A stretch of DNA of 64,000 nucleotides from an uncultured Clostridium sp. (GTDB lineage Bacteria > Bacillota > Clostridia > Clostridiales > Clostridiaceae): positions 1 through 64,000 of the forward strand of contig NZ_CAAGHK010000087.1 in NCBI RefSeq assembly GCF_900769625.1. Direction: 5' to 3'. Below the pieces are notes generated by a model that worked only from the letters and a program-made list of their open reading frames with translations, did no database searches and had not been told where the DNA came from. Position 1 is the first letter of the stretch. Every line of letters begins with the position of its first letter. Position numbers and translations under genes: made by a program. This document shows positions 1-8,449 of this stretch, one piece after another.

Positions 1-230
1 GCTACATTTACTCCTAAGGATTTGGGTAGTGTTGGACTTTGTTTTGTTTAGCAAACTCGTCCGTCCCTAGTAAGCCTTATATGTAGTTCGTGTCCCTCAA
101 ACCAAGAATTTGCCTTAGGCTTCCTTCAGATTCCACCTGACGATGGACACCCTTGCCCTTGGCTAGTGGTTCCCACTACCAAGCCCACAACGGACTTTCA
201 CCGTTAAGTTGTTGCCCATGCTGGGCACAC
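1..230 (-). mobile_element. Group II intron, 5' part of the ribozyme (truncated by window edge)
   Basis: Read on the minus strand, this stretch begins at position 230 with GTGTGCCCAGCATGGGC, the typical 5' end of a bacterial group II intron (GUGYG). It continues with the conserved domain I text: GTGAAAGTCC near 205-190, AAGGGTGTCC near 155-145, GGAATCTGAAGGAAGC near 135-118, GAGGGACACGAACTACATATAAGG near 97-73 (key blocks ACACGAAC and ATATAAGG), and GAGTTTGC followed by an AAACAAAA run near 59-40. No protein is encoded in this part; the reverse transcriptase/maturase ORF, if present, would lie beyond position 1. The 5' splice point follows a terminator-like hairpin and T tract. The structural class was not settled. 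Confidence 0.85.
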
Positions 231-275
231 TAAAAAAAGCATATGTACTTAGTTAAAACTAATTATACATATGCT
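231..275 (-). terminator. Terminator-like hairpin preceding the group II intron
   Basis: AGCATATGTA (238-247) pairs with TACATATGCT (266-275), and an inner TTAGTT/AACTAA extends the stem. On the minus strand a run of seven T follows (238-232), then a single A, and then the intron 5' end. It looks like an intrinsic terminator for minus-strand transcription, and may have been the target site of the intron. Confidence 0.65.
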
Positions 276-427
276 TCCCTGCATATATGCTATTTATTGG
301 TTATTTAATTTATAAGTTAATTTTATACACTTAGGACCAGAATTACAATTACACAATATAATTATTTTTCTATAAATTTATACTACATTATAAGTAATTT
401 ATAATTATTTTATACTCCCGTAATAAG

Positions 428-462
428 AAATAAGCTCCAAAATCTTCTTCTGAAACTTATTT
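428..462 (-). terminator. Probable terminator of the MMPL operon
   Basis: On the minus strand AAATAAGTTTC pairs with GGAGCTTATTT (11 pairs including G-U), with a 13-nt loop. The stem lies just beyond the stop of the coiled-coil gene. The T tract after it is weak (CTTATTACGG), so termination strength is uncertain. Confidence 0.5.
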
Positions 463-475
463 TTGTTTTCTATTA

Positions 476-2590
476 TCATAATGACTGCCAGATTTTTTTA
501 AATATGCTTATAATCCTGTTAATTATACCATCATTATTCTCTTCATTTTCAAAGTCTTCATTAGATTCGTTATCATCATCAACTGTTATTTCTTCAGTTC
601 TCATAATTATCTGTACACTTTGTGGTGATGGGTTTTCATCAGAAGTAAATGATTTAAGTGATTCTTCATAATCCATATTTAAAACATTACTGCCATCTTC
701 TATTTTATCAATCTGATCATCAAGAGTATTTTTAATAGTGTTATTTGAATCATTCAATGTATCTGAATCATCTGTCAGGTCTATCCCCTTATCAATAAGA
801 CTTACCAATGCATCAAGAGTATCTTTTGTTGAAAAATTTAATTTTTCCTGATTGCTCCTAATCAGCTTTTCTATAGCGCCAATAAGCTTTGACGTATCAA
901 TTACAGCATTATTTATACTGCCGCTTAAATTCTGTGTCAGCTTTACAACAGATATACAGTCATCATAATAAGCATCAGCAGTATCATCTAATGACTGGAC
1001 ATTTTGTACACTTTTATCAGCTGTATCTAATGTATCGGACGTAGTATTTAAAATTTTCTTTAACTCACTTAACAACTGCCTTGTATTATCGCTCTGATTA
1101 TTTACAGCATCATAATATTTTTCACCTACTTCGATAACATCTTTCAATGTTCCTGAAATGCTGCTTCCACTATCTACAATGTCCTCTATGTCTTTTGCTC
1201 CATTTGAAAGCTTATTTAATTTGTCCTTCAAATCTTCACATGCACTTATGGATTTTTCTACAGCATTCTTTATCATTTCATTCTCAACCCTGCTGTAAAT
1301 GTCCTTAATCTTGCTTTCTATATCATCTACATTATCACTTACTATCTCAATATCCTTTTTGATCTTATTAAGCTTATCAGATATATCCTCAGTATTATAC
1401 TCTAGATCATCAAGTTCATCCTTCAGCTCATCAAATACATCATGTGTATCATCTTCAAGACCAGAAAGCTTATTTACCATCCTCTGATATTTTGTTATCG
1501 ATGATTTTATATTATCAATGGAAGTCTTATATTTGTCAATCTGTGAATGCAGTTCCAATGCTGTATTTACTATATCATTAGTATCACTGTTCATGTCTGT
1601 TATGCATTGAGCGGCACTTGTAAAATAGGGAAGGATTGTATTTATTTCATTGTTAATCTGATCGAGCTTTTTAATAAGTTCATCTGTACTTTCATAAGTT
1701 TCATCCGTAGAATCATTTATTTTCTCACGACTTTCATTTAATTCATTCAAGCCAGTCTTTATTTCACCAAGACCATCTGACATGCTTCCAAATGTATTAA
1801 AAACGCTGTTTAAGCTTTCATTAATTGAATCTAGGGAATCTTTTACCGTATCCTTTGCTTCCCTTATATCTTTTATCTGTTTCAGCTGATCTGTTCTTCC
1901 CGGAATCATTGTCATTTCTATTCCGGAACTTTCAAATGAATCAGTTCCTATACGCATTTCAAAAGTACTTTCTTCTCCTGGAAGGCCAAAAAATACAATT
2001 CCCTTGTATGTTCCTACTGACTGCATCTGTGCACCTGGTGCTTCTATACTTAATGTTTCATCCATATTTATAAGACATATGACCTGTAGCATCATATTAT
2101 TTTTATAGTAATCTGATACATTTTCATTTGGAACTGCTTTGACAGTTATTTCAACAAGCCCTGACTTTCCTGCAATATCTTCTGCATCCTGCGGAACGCC
2201 ATTTAACTTATAACTCACATCAAATTTCCAAGGTATTTCTATATCATTGCTTTTTGGAATACATTCATAATAAAATCTTTCCTTAAGATTTGAATCATCC
2301 ATATTCCAGGTTACAGAATTATCATTCAGCTGTGGCTCTACATAATTGCTCATATTTATAACATTCGTATACTCTCCATAATCAGTAAACTGATTATTAC
2401 CATTTAAACTGACACCTTTAACAACACTCATATCTGATATATTTCCATAATAATCAAGATTTGCATAAACAGCTTCATCAGTAGAAACCTGAGCAGGTGC
2501 CGCATAAACATTGATACTGTATAAAGAACTTAAGACAATAATACTTGTACAAAATGAAATGATTCTATTCCTTTTTAACATTTCCATCAC
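476..2590 (-). CDS. Secreted coiled-coil protein, partner of the MMPL exporter
   Basis: A 704-residue protein with a clear signal peptide (residues 1-30, basic start, hydrophobic core, cut after VYA). A probably beta-rich domain follows (about 31-245, with WNMDDSNLKERFYYE near 95-110). Then comes a long heptad-rich coiled coil (about 250-655, many SIxxSLN, DxxDLxSKI and DxIDK-like repeats), an acidic stretch (DDDNESNEDFENEENNDG) and a short amphipathic C-terminal helix (IINRIISIFKKIWQSL). No membrane segments follow the signal peptide, unlike YhgE/Pip proteins, which it otherwise resembles in layout. Its start overlaps the end of the MMPL gene by 26 bp, so the two are probably translationally coupled and act together at the outer face of the membrane. 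Function is not known; a periplasm-like adaptor or tether for the exporter is inference. Confidence 0.8.
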   Translation of the reverse strand: MMEMLKRNRIISFCTSIIVLSSLYSINVYAAPAQVSTDEAVYANLDYYGNISDMSVVKGVSLNGNNQFTDYGEYTNVINMSNYVEPQLNDNSVTWNMDDSNLKERFYYECIPKSNDIEIPWKFDVSYKLNGVPQDAEDIAGKSGLVEITVKAVPNENVSDYYKNNMMLQVICLINMDETLSIEAPGAQMQSVGTYKGIVFFGLPGEESTFEMRIGTDSFESSGIEMTMIPGRTDQLKQIKDIREAKDTVKDSLDSINESLNSVFNTFGSMSDGLGEIKTGLNELNESREKINDSTDETYESTDELIKKLDQINNEINTILPYFTSAAQCITDMNSDTNDIVNTALELHSQIDKYKTSIDNIKSSITKYQRMVNKLSGLEDDTHDVFDELKDELDDLEYNTEDISDKLNKIKKDIEIVSDNVDDIESKIKDIYSRVENEMIKNAVEKSISACEDLKDKLNKLSNGAKDIEDIVDSGSSISGTLKDVIEVGEKYYDAVNNQSDNTRQLLSELKKILNTTSDTLDTADKSVQNVQSLDDTADAYYDDCISVVKLTQNLSGSINNAVIDTSKLIGAIEKLIRSNQEKLNFSTKDTLDALVSLIDKGIDLTDDSDTLNDSNNTIKNTLDDQIDKIEDGSNVLNMDYEESLKSFTSDENPSPQSVQIIMRTEEITVDDDNESNEDFENEENNDGIINRIISIFKKIWQSL

Positions 2591-4790
2591 CCCTCTTTAT
2601 TGCTGTCTTATTTTTATTGTTAATTTGTTTTTTATTTTCACATATGGATTTATCTTTTTCCTTCTCATTCTCCTCTGTTTTAGGTTTTTTCTTATTTTCA
2701 AGTAACTTTGATTTTATTTTTTTAATATTAAATTTCTTCTTTCTTACTATTATCTTATCTGTAATTCTCAGCAGTATTGGAAGTACACCGAGAACAAGAG
2801 CCATGCTTAAAAGGGCACCTCTGCCAACCAGCCTTCCTATATCAGCAATTGCACCGACTGATGAAACAAAGTAGAGTCCGTATCCAACTGTTGTCAAAAT
2901 GAAGCCAGATGTAACAATTGATAATGCACTGTTTGATATGGCTGATACTGCACTTTCTTTGGCATCACTATCCTTACGCAGCCCAAGATAGTTATTTGTG
3001 AGGAGGATTGAATAGTCTATAGTTGCTCCAAGCTGAAGTGAGCTTACAATTATATACCCCATATAAATAAGTTTTTCGCCATTAACATAAGGTATTCCCA
3101 TGTTAATAAATATTGCTATTTCTATTGGAATTATTACTATTACTGGTATAATTCCAGATTTAAATGCAAATAATATTACAATTACTACTCCTAATAATGA
3201 AATACCATTAACATAGTTATAATCCTTTGTTATTATTTCCTTTATATCCTGAGTAGATGTTGTAACTCCCAGAACATGATAATCATCAGGATAATATTCC
3301 TTTACTATACCTGTTATTTCATCGGCTGCTTTAAATGCCATATCACTTTCACCTTTTGTCTTTGTATACAAAAGTATTCTTGCATACTTTTCTGTATGAA
3401 GCTGACTTGTAGTTTTTTTAGGAATTATCCTTTCAGGTATTCCTTCAGGAAGCTTCTCTGCAAGTGACGTTACAGACTTTACATAATACAGGTCATCCAG
3501 CTTTTCAGCAAGCTCTTTTTCTCTTACATTTGATGTATTAGGAATAAGAACTATCAGAAGATTGCTCCTTCCAAAGTGCTTATTTATTTCCTGAGAATCA
3601 GAATATACCTTTGTTCCTTCACTTGCTCCCAGTGATTCATTACCATACATAAAACTATTCATATTCTGAGATACATATGCAGGAATTGATATGATTAATA
3701 TTGATACTATTATTGCTACTCTCAGTTTATATATTCCCTCTGCAAATTTTCTAAATGGAGGTATAAATAATTTATGTGATGTTTTTTCAATTTTATCCGC
3801 AAATCTTAATATCAAGGATGGCATCAAAACAAGTACTGTTATTATACTAATTACTATTCCCTTTGCAAGTACAAGCCCCATATCCATTCCTATAGAGAAT
3901 TTCATAAGAGTCAGTGCTAAGAAACCGACAATTGTAGTGGCACCACTTGATAATATTGATAAAGTAGATAGTTTTATTGCATTTCCGATAGCTTCAATAC
4001 TGGTCTGTCCCTTTTCCTTTTCACGTGTAAATGAATGTAGCAGAAAAATTGAATAATCCATTGCAACTGCCAGCTGAAGTATGGCTGCTATACTGAACGT
4101 AAGAAATGATATTGTTCCAAAAATAATATTTGTTCCCATATTAATTATTATTGCAATTCCCATTACCATCAGGAACAAAAATGGTTCAAACCATGATGTT
4201 GTTGTCAGACATAATATTATTGCAATCAGAACAACTGCCATTACCATAGCTATAGCAATTTCCCGGCTTAATGTTTCATTTAAAGATTTGCTTTCAACTG
4301 CTGGTCCACAGAAATATCCCTTATCTCCCGTGATTTTCTTTATCTCATCAATAGCTTTTGAAGTCAGAGAACTACTGTCCCCTTCATCAAATGTGACATC
4401 CATTACTGCACACTTATCGTAATAATAATCCTTAATGTTCTTATAATCTATAAAATTATTCCCTTGATATATATCAGTAATGCTGTCTGCCCAGAGAACC
4501 ATATCCACTCCATTGACATTTTCAATTTTATCCTTTAGTAATTTTGATTCGTAAATAGATACATTTTCAATCATAATTCTTGCTGTTCCAGGATATCCAA
4601 ATTCATCTTCTAAAATATTAATGCCAATTTTTGATTTAGCTGTTTCAGGAAGATACTCTGTAAGGTCATAATTTACTTTTACAAACGGAAATAATATTGT
4701 ACTTATGATAACAAGAATTATAAATATCTTTTCAATTATTTTTCTTTTATTTATTATCAGATTAATTAAAAAATTATTTTTTTCTTTCAT
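2565..4790 (-). CDS. MMPL/RND-family membrane exporter
   Basis: A 741-residue membrane protein with the two-fold RND layout: TM1 at about 19-38, a first extracytoplasmic domain (about 40-180), five TM segments (about 185-345), TM7 near 360, a second extracytoplasmic domain (about 380-530), five more TM segments (about 535-690), then a very basic Lys/Glu-rich cytoplasmic tail. The repeated half-signature is visible as AVAMDYSIFLLHSF near 240 and GATIDYSILLTNNY near 585, with the TM4-type Asp-Tyr pair of MMPL proteins. Such proteins export lipids or hydrophobic compounds by proton motive force; the substrate here is unknown. The start has a good Shine-Dalgarno (GAGGGG). It is the first gene of a two-gene operon with the overlapping coiled-coil gene. 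Confidence 0.88.
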   Translation of the reverse strand: MKEKNNFLINLIINKRKIIEKIFIILVIISTILFPFVKVNYDLTEYLPETAKSKIGINILEDEFGYPGTARIMIENVSIYESKLLKDKIENVNGVDMVLWADSITDIYQGNNFIDYKNIKDYYYDKCAVMDVTFDEGDSSSLTSKAIDEIKKITGDKGYFCGPAVESKSLNETLSREIAIAMVMAVVLIAIILCLTTTSWFEPFLFLMVMGIAIIINMGTNIIFGTISFLTFSIAAILQLAVAMDYSIFLLHSFTREKEKGQTSIEAIGNAIKLSTLSILSSGATTIVGFLALTLMKFSIGMDMGLVLAKGIVISIITVLVLMPSLILRFADKIEKTSHKLFIPPFRKFAEGIYKLRVAIIVSILIISIPAYVSQNMNSFMYGNESLGASEGTKVYSDSQEINKHFGRSNLLIVLIPNTSNVREKELAEKLDDLYYVKSVTSLAEKLPEGIPERIIPKKTTSQLHTEKYARILLYTKTKGESDMAFKAADEITGIVKEYYPDDYHVLGVTTSTQDIKEIITKDYNYVNGISLLGVVIVILFAFKSGIIPVIVIIPIEIAIFINMGIPYVNGEKLIYMGYIIVSSLQLGATIDYSILLTNNYLGLRKDSDAKESAVSAISNSALSIVTSGFILTTVGYGLYFVSSVGAIADIGRLVGRGALLSMALVLGVLPILLRITDKIIVRKKKFNIKKIKSKLLENKKKPKTEENEKEKDKSICENKKQINNKNKTAIKRGDGNVKKE

Positions 4791-5035
4791 GTCAGAAGCC
4801 CCTCTTCAATTAACATAATTTAAAATTATCCATGATAATAATAAATATATTCAAAGTAAACTTTAAATAATCATATATGAAAAGATTGTTCACATAAATT
4901 TAAGTTTTCAACAAGTTACTTTATAAATTTCCCTCCGCGATTTCATCCTCTACTGTTAATTATCAGTTCTTCAATTAGGTTTGGATTTTAAGAGCTTACA
5001 TATTTCAAACAATAAATATATATTACAAACAACAC

Positions 5036-5060
5036 AAAAGAACCCTTCATGAGCTCTTTT
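5036..5060 (-). terminator. Probable intrinsic terminator, minus strand
   Basis: On the minus strand AAAAGAGCTC pairs with GGGTTCTTTT (10 pairs including G-U) around the loop ATGAA. It lies about 20 nt beyond the stop of the small minus-strand ORF at 5082-5267. The plus strand also has a T-rich tail here, so it may act both ways. Confidence 0.5.
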
Positions 5061-5081
5061 ATATTAATATTATTAGCTTTA

Positions 5082-5267
5082 TTATATAACTCCATAATTC
5101 TCTTCCTTTTTAGTGCTATTTTCACTTCCATCAACGAGATTTATCACTGTATCCATACATTTTTCCTTAATCTTTTTTCCCTTATTAATATTGCTTTCTC
5201 CCATATCATTATTATAATTTGCCTCTATTGTAAATGTTGTTTCTCCCTGCAGAAGCTGATATGACAT
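5082..5267 (-). CDS. Small hypothetical protein (61 aa)
   Basis: A 61-residue ORF starting MSYQLLQGETTFTIEA, hydrophilic and charged, with no signal peptide or membrane segment. I do not recognise a family. In favour: the composition looks like a real protein, the plus-strand frame across it is a low-complexity Ile/Leu/Phe shadow, and a terminator-like hairpin follows 20 nt after the stop. Against: the upstream Shine-Dalgarno is weak (AAAAGA). It is separated from the MMPL gene by about 290 bp and is probably a separate transcript. Confidence 0.4.
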   Translation of the reverse strand: MSYQLLQGETTFTIEANYNNDMGESNINKGKKIKEKCMDTVINLVDGSENSTKKEENYGVI

Positions 5268-5479
5268 TATCTTTTACTATATAATCTTTATTAATTATAT
5301 AAAAACTACATTCTATATTATCTGTAATAATTAACTTTATTATGACGTTATTTTATCTGTTAAAACCCTATTACAGCAACGAAGTTATTTGCAAAATTTA
5401 TAATATTTCTTTATCAAGAAGGTAATACTAAAAACAAGGTTGTTTTACCTAGAAATAATATATTATGGAGGAATTATTA

Positions 5480-6025
5480 ATGAAGAGATTTATTTGTACA
5501 GTGTGCGGTTATGTCCACGAAGGTGATACACCACCTGAAATATGTCCTATTTGTAAGGCAGGCTCTGATAAATTCAAAGAAATGAATGACGAATTAAATT
5601 TTGCTGATGAACACCATATTGGAATAGCTGAAGGACTTGATGATGAAATATTGGAAGCATTAAGAGCTAACTTTATGGGTGAATGTACTGAAGTCGGTAT
5701 GTATATTGCTATGTCTCGTCAGGCTGATCGTGAAGGATATCCTGAAGTCGGTGAAGCTTATAAGAGAATTGCCTGGGAAGAAGCAGAACATGCATCAAAA
5801 TTTGCTGAAATTTTAGGAGAAGTCGTTGTTCCTTGTACTAAATCTAATTTAAGTGCAAGAGTTGAAGCAGAATTTGGCGCATGTCAGGGTAAAAAAGATC
5901 TTGCAACTTTAGCTAAGAAAAATAATTTAGATGCTATTCATGATACAGTACATGAAATGTGTAAAGATGAAGCACGACATGGAAGAGCATTTAAGGGCTT
6001 ATTAGACAGATACTTTAGCAAATAA
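5480..6025 (+). CDS. Reverse rubrerythrin (NADH peroxidase-type)
   Basis: A 181-residue reverse rubrerythrin: the rubredoxin domain comes first (Cys6, Cys9, Cys22, Cys25 in CTVCGY and CPIC), then the ferritin-like diiron domain with the Glu/His ligand motifs (GECTEVGMYI, WEEAEHASKF, CKDEARHGRAF). In anaerobes this enzyme reduces hydrogen peroxide and oxygen using electrons passed from NADH through rubredoxin-type partners, in the cytoplasm. The start chosen is ATG 5480, because the Shine-Dalgarno TGGAGGA at 5466-5472 would lie inside the longer reading from 5465. A cysteine-rich DUF1540 gene follows after 26 nt, probably on the same transcript. No convincing PerR site was found in the upstream 200 bp. 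Confidence 0.93.
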   Translation: MKRFICTVCGYVHEGDTPPEICPICKAGSDKFKEMNDELNFADEHHIGIAEGLDDEILEALRANFMGECTEVGMYIAMSRQADREGYPEVGEAYKRIAWEEAEHASKFAEILGEVVVPCTKSNLSARVEAEFGACQGKKDLATLAKKNNLDAIHDTVHEMCKDEARHGRAFKGLLDRYFSK

Positions 6026-6051
6026 AAATATAATATAAAGGAGTGTTTTTT

Positions 6052-6372
6052 GTGCAAAAAATTAATTGTGATGTAAATAACTGTTCACATAATAATAGTG
6101 GTGTATGTTACTCTAATAGAGTTGATATTGGTGGTATGAATGCCTGCAGTGACTGCGGAACATGCTGTGGTTCATTTTTAAATAAAGCTTTGTATAGTGA
6201 CTTGACATCAAATACAAATAGCCATGGACAATGTGACAGTCTTATATGCAAGGTAGAAAGCTGTACTCATAACTGCAATAGTCTATGTGATTTACAGTCT
6301 ATAAATGTTTCAGGTAATAATTCTCAAATATATTCTGAAACAAAGTGTCAAAGCTTTGAAGCAAATAAATAA
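6052..6372 (+). CDS. DUF1540 cysteine-rich protein
   Basis: About 106 residues with 13 cysteines, arranged as two DUF1540-like units: INCDVNNCSHNNSGVC...C..C..CC in the first half, and LICKVESCTHNCNSLC...KC in the second. The spacing looks like a metal or Fe-S binding module; biochemical function is unknown. GTG 6052 is preferred over GTG 6043, since the Shine-Dalgarno AAAGGAG (6037-6043) lies 8 nt before 6052 and overlaps 6043. It follows the reverse rubrerythrin by 26 nt, which suggests a linked role in redox or oxidative stress (inference). Confidence 0.82.
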   Translation: MQKINCDVNNCSHNNSGVCYSNRVDIGGMNACSDCGTCCGSFLNKALYSDLTSNTNSHGQCDSLICKVESCTHNCNSLCDLQSINVSGNNSQIYSETKCQSFEANK

Positions 6373-6402
6373 TAATATTTATACTAATAATAAAATATTA
6401 TT
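6371..6402 (+). terminator. AT-only hairpin after the DUF1540 gene
   Basis: AATAATATTT (6371-6380) pairs with AAATATTATT (6393-6402), followed by ATATTTCT. It is a weak candidate terminator because the stem has no G-C pair; the stronger hairpin at 6457-6490 may stop this transcript instead. Confidence 0.35.
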
Positions 6403-6448
6403 ATATTTCTAATTATGTTAACCAAATTATATTTCATTTAAATTTTAC

Positions 6449-6490
6449 AAAAAACCGGCTGTGTGTTTTCTTCCTTACCTACACACAGCC
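6449..6490 (-). terminator. Intrinsic terminator of the rib operon
   Basis: GGCTGTGTGT (6457-6466) pairs perfectly with ACACACAGCC (6481-6490). On the minus strand the stem is followed by GG and a T6 tract, as expected for the end of the transcript that finishes with ribH. It sits between two convergent operons. Confidence 0.82.
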
Positions 6491-6565
6491 ATTAATTTAT
6501 AGTATTTTTCAATTGATAATTAAAAGCTGAGAATAAAAGAGAAATCTTTTTTATTCCTTTATTTA

Positions 6566-7027
6566 TTAAATTGAACGTATAAGATTGGCCATTTCAATAG
6601 CCGATACTGCACATTCATAGCCCTTATTGCCAGCCTTAGTTCCCGCTCTTTCAATTGCCTGTTCAATATTATTTGTTGTCAGTACTCCAAAAAGTACAGG
6701 TTTTTCAGTTTCAAGAGAAACACTTGCTATTCCCTTTGAGACTTCACTACATACATAATCATAATGGGAAGTAGAACCTTTAATGACTGCCCCTAGACAT
6801 ATTACACCATCATATTTATCATTCTTTGCCATTTTCTTTGCTATAAGTGGAATTTCAAAAGCTCCTGGAACCCATGCAATATCAATATCGTCTTCTTTTA
6901 CTCCATGTCTTTTTAATCCATCTAATGCACCATCTAAAAGTTTTCCTCCAATAAATTCATTAAATCTTCCAACTATTATTGCAAATTTTAATCCTCCTGC
7001 TACTAATTTTCCTTCAAATACGTTCAT
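6566..7027 (-). CDS. ribH: 6,7-dimethyl-8-ribityllumazine synthase
   Basis: The 153-residue lumazine synthase joins 5-amino-6-ribitylaminouracil with 3,4-dihydroxybutanone phosphate to give the lumazine precursor of riboflavin. Visible family motifs are GRFNEF (20-25), PGAFEIP (54-60), and GAVIKGSTSHYD (79-90) containing the catalytic His88. The length is that of the icosahedral-shell-forming enzymes. It has a strong Shine-Dalgarno (AAGGAGGAAG) and is the last gene of the ribD-ribE-ribBA-ribH operon, followed by the terminator at 6449-6490. Expression should be governed by the FMN riboswitch at the head of the operon. Confidence 0.97.
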   Translation of the reverse strand: MNVFEGKLVAGGLKFAIIVGRFNEFIGGKLLDGALDGLKRHGVKEDDIDIAWVPGAFEIPLIAKKMAKNDKYDGVICLGAVIKGSTSHYDYVCSEVSKGIASVSLETEKPVLFGVLTTNNIEQAIERAGTKAGNKGYECAVSAIEMANLIRSI

Positions 7028-7158
7028 CTTTCTTCCTCCTTGAATATGCTATTTATTTAAATTTAACACTCATACATACATTGTTCTTTGTTCTTATTCT
7101 GAGTAATTTATATTTACATACATTTAAAACTCAAATTAATTAACTTTCAAAGACATTC

Positions 7159-8352
7159 TTAAATATTTAACAAATGATTCATTCTTGCTTTTTTGGTCTT
7201 TAAATATCCTATATCATATTTGTTTGCCATTACTTCTATGGGAACTCTTTTAGTCACTTCAATTCCATGCTTAACAATTCCCTCTATTTTTTCTGGATTG
7301 TTGGTTATGAGTTTTACCTTGCGTATTCCCAGTTCTTTAAGCATATCTGCACTAGCTTTATAATCTCTCAGATCATCTTCAAACCCAAGCTTTCTGTTTG
7401 CATCAACAGTATCCAGTCCTGTATCCTGCAACGCATAAGCTTTCAGTTTATTTAATAACCCTATTCCTCTTCCTTCCTGTTTCATATAAAGAAGTACACC
7501 GCATCCTTCTTCAGCTATCATTTTCATTGCTGCATCATACTGCTCACCACAGTCACATTTTCTTGATCCTAATGAATCACCTGTCAGACATTCAGAATGT
7601 ACCCTTACAAGCACCTCATCTACACTACTTATGTCTCCTTTAATTAATGCCAGATGGCATTTATCTGTATTCTTTTCACTGAATGCAGCAACTCTAAAAT
7701 CACCATATTTAGTTGGCAGATTTGCTTCTGTTTCTTTAACTACAACACTCTCATTTTTCAATCTGTATTTTATCAGTTCTTCAATTGTAATTATCTTTAA
7801 ATCATGCTCTGCTGCAAATTCCATAAGATTATCTCTTCTTGCCATTGTTCCATCTTCTTTAATAATTTCACATATAACAGCTGCTCCTCTGAAACCTGAA
7901 ATTTTAGCAAGATCAACACTAGCTTCTGTATGACCTGTTCTTTCTAATACTCCATTTTTCTTTGCTATTAATGGGAATACATGTCCAGGTCTTCTAAATT
8001 CTGATGGTTCCCTGACTGTTAACAGTTTTTTTATTGTATCAGCCCTCTCAAATGCCGATATTCCAGTTGTAGTATCAATATGGTCTACTGATACTGTAAA
8101 GGCGGTTTCATGATTATCTGTATTATTTTCAACCATTGGATTAAGCTTTAGCCTTTCTGCTATTTCTTCTTCCACTGGTACACATACAAGACCTTTAGCA
8201 TATTTGATCATAAAGTTGATAGATTCACCACTTACCATATCAGCTGGAATAACTAAATCCCCTTCATTTTCTCTTCCTTCATCATCGACGACTATTATCA
8301 TTTTTCCATTTTTAATATCTTGTACTGCTTCTTCTATACTGCTGAACTTCAT
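7159..8352 (-). CDS. ribBA: Bifunctional DHBP synthase / GTP cyclohydrolase II
   Basis: A two-domain enzyme of 397 residues. The N-terminal half makes 3,4-dihydroxybutanone phosphate from ribulose 5-phosphate (VDDEGRENEGDL near 22-33, RPGHVFPL and TGHTEASVDLA near 140-160). The C-terminal half opens GTP to start riboflavin synthesis (VHSECLTGDSLGSRKCDCG near 250-270 carries the zinc cysteines, then KQEGRGIGL). The second ATG (8352) is chosen: AGAGGGAA lies at the right distance from it and would be inside the longer form from 8370. It lies between ribE and ribH in the order usual for Firmicutes. Confidence 0.96.
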   Translation of the reverse strand: MKFSSIEEAVQDIKNGKMIIVVDDEGRENEGDLVIPADMVSGESINFMIKYAKGLVCVPVEEEIAERLKLNPMVENNTDNHETAFTVSVDHIDTTTGISAFERADTIKKLLTVREPSEFRRPGHVFPLIAKKNGVLERTGHTEASVDLAKISGFRGAAVICEIIKEDGTMARRDNLMEFAAEHDLKIITIEELIKYRLKNESVVVKETEANLPTKYGDFRVAAFSEKNTDKCHLALIKGDISSVDEVLVRVHSECLTGDSLGSRKCDCGEQYDAAMKMIAEEGCGVLLYMKQEGRGIGLLNKLKAYALQDTGLDTVDANRKLGFEDDLRDYKASADMLKELGIRKVKLITNNPEKIEGIVKHGIEVTKRVPIEVMANKYDIGYLKTKKARMNHLLNI

Positions 8353-8449
8353 TATAATTCCCTCTTTCATATTGCTTGTTGTATTAAATAGTTTTAAATA
8401 AATTTTATATATATTAACTTATACTCTTCAATTTACTATTCAACATTAT

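Noticed and set aside
1..230. rRNA or tRNA gene at the left edge
   Set aside because: The structured, GC-richer sequence does not fit rRNA or tRNA, and its blocks match group II intron domain I.
3691..4422. Plus-strand frames of 113-121 aa inside the MMPL gene
   Set aside because: They are antisense to membrane-helix coding sequence, which makes long Ile/Ala-rich shadow frames; no Shine-Dalgarno.
5270..5460. PerR-like palindrome upstream of reverse rubrerythrin
   Set aside because: TTATCTGTAATAA and nearby TTATAAT fragments fit the PerR consensus only in half-sites; not better than chance in this AT-rich DNA.
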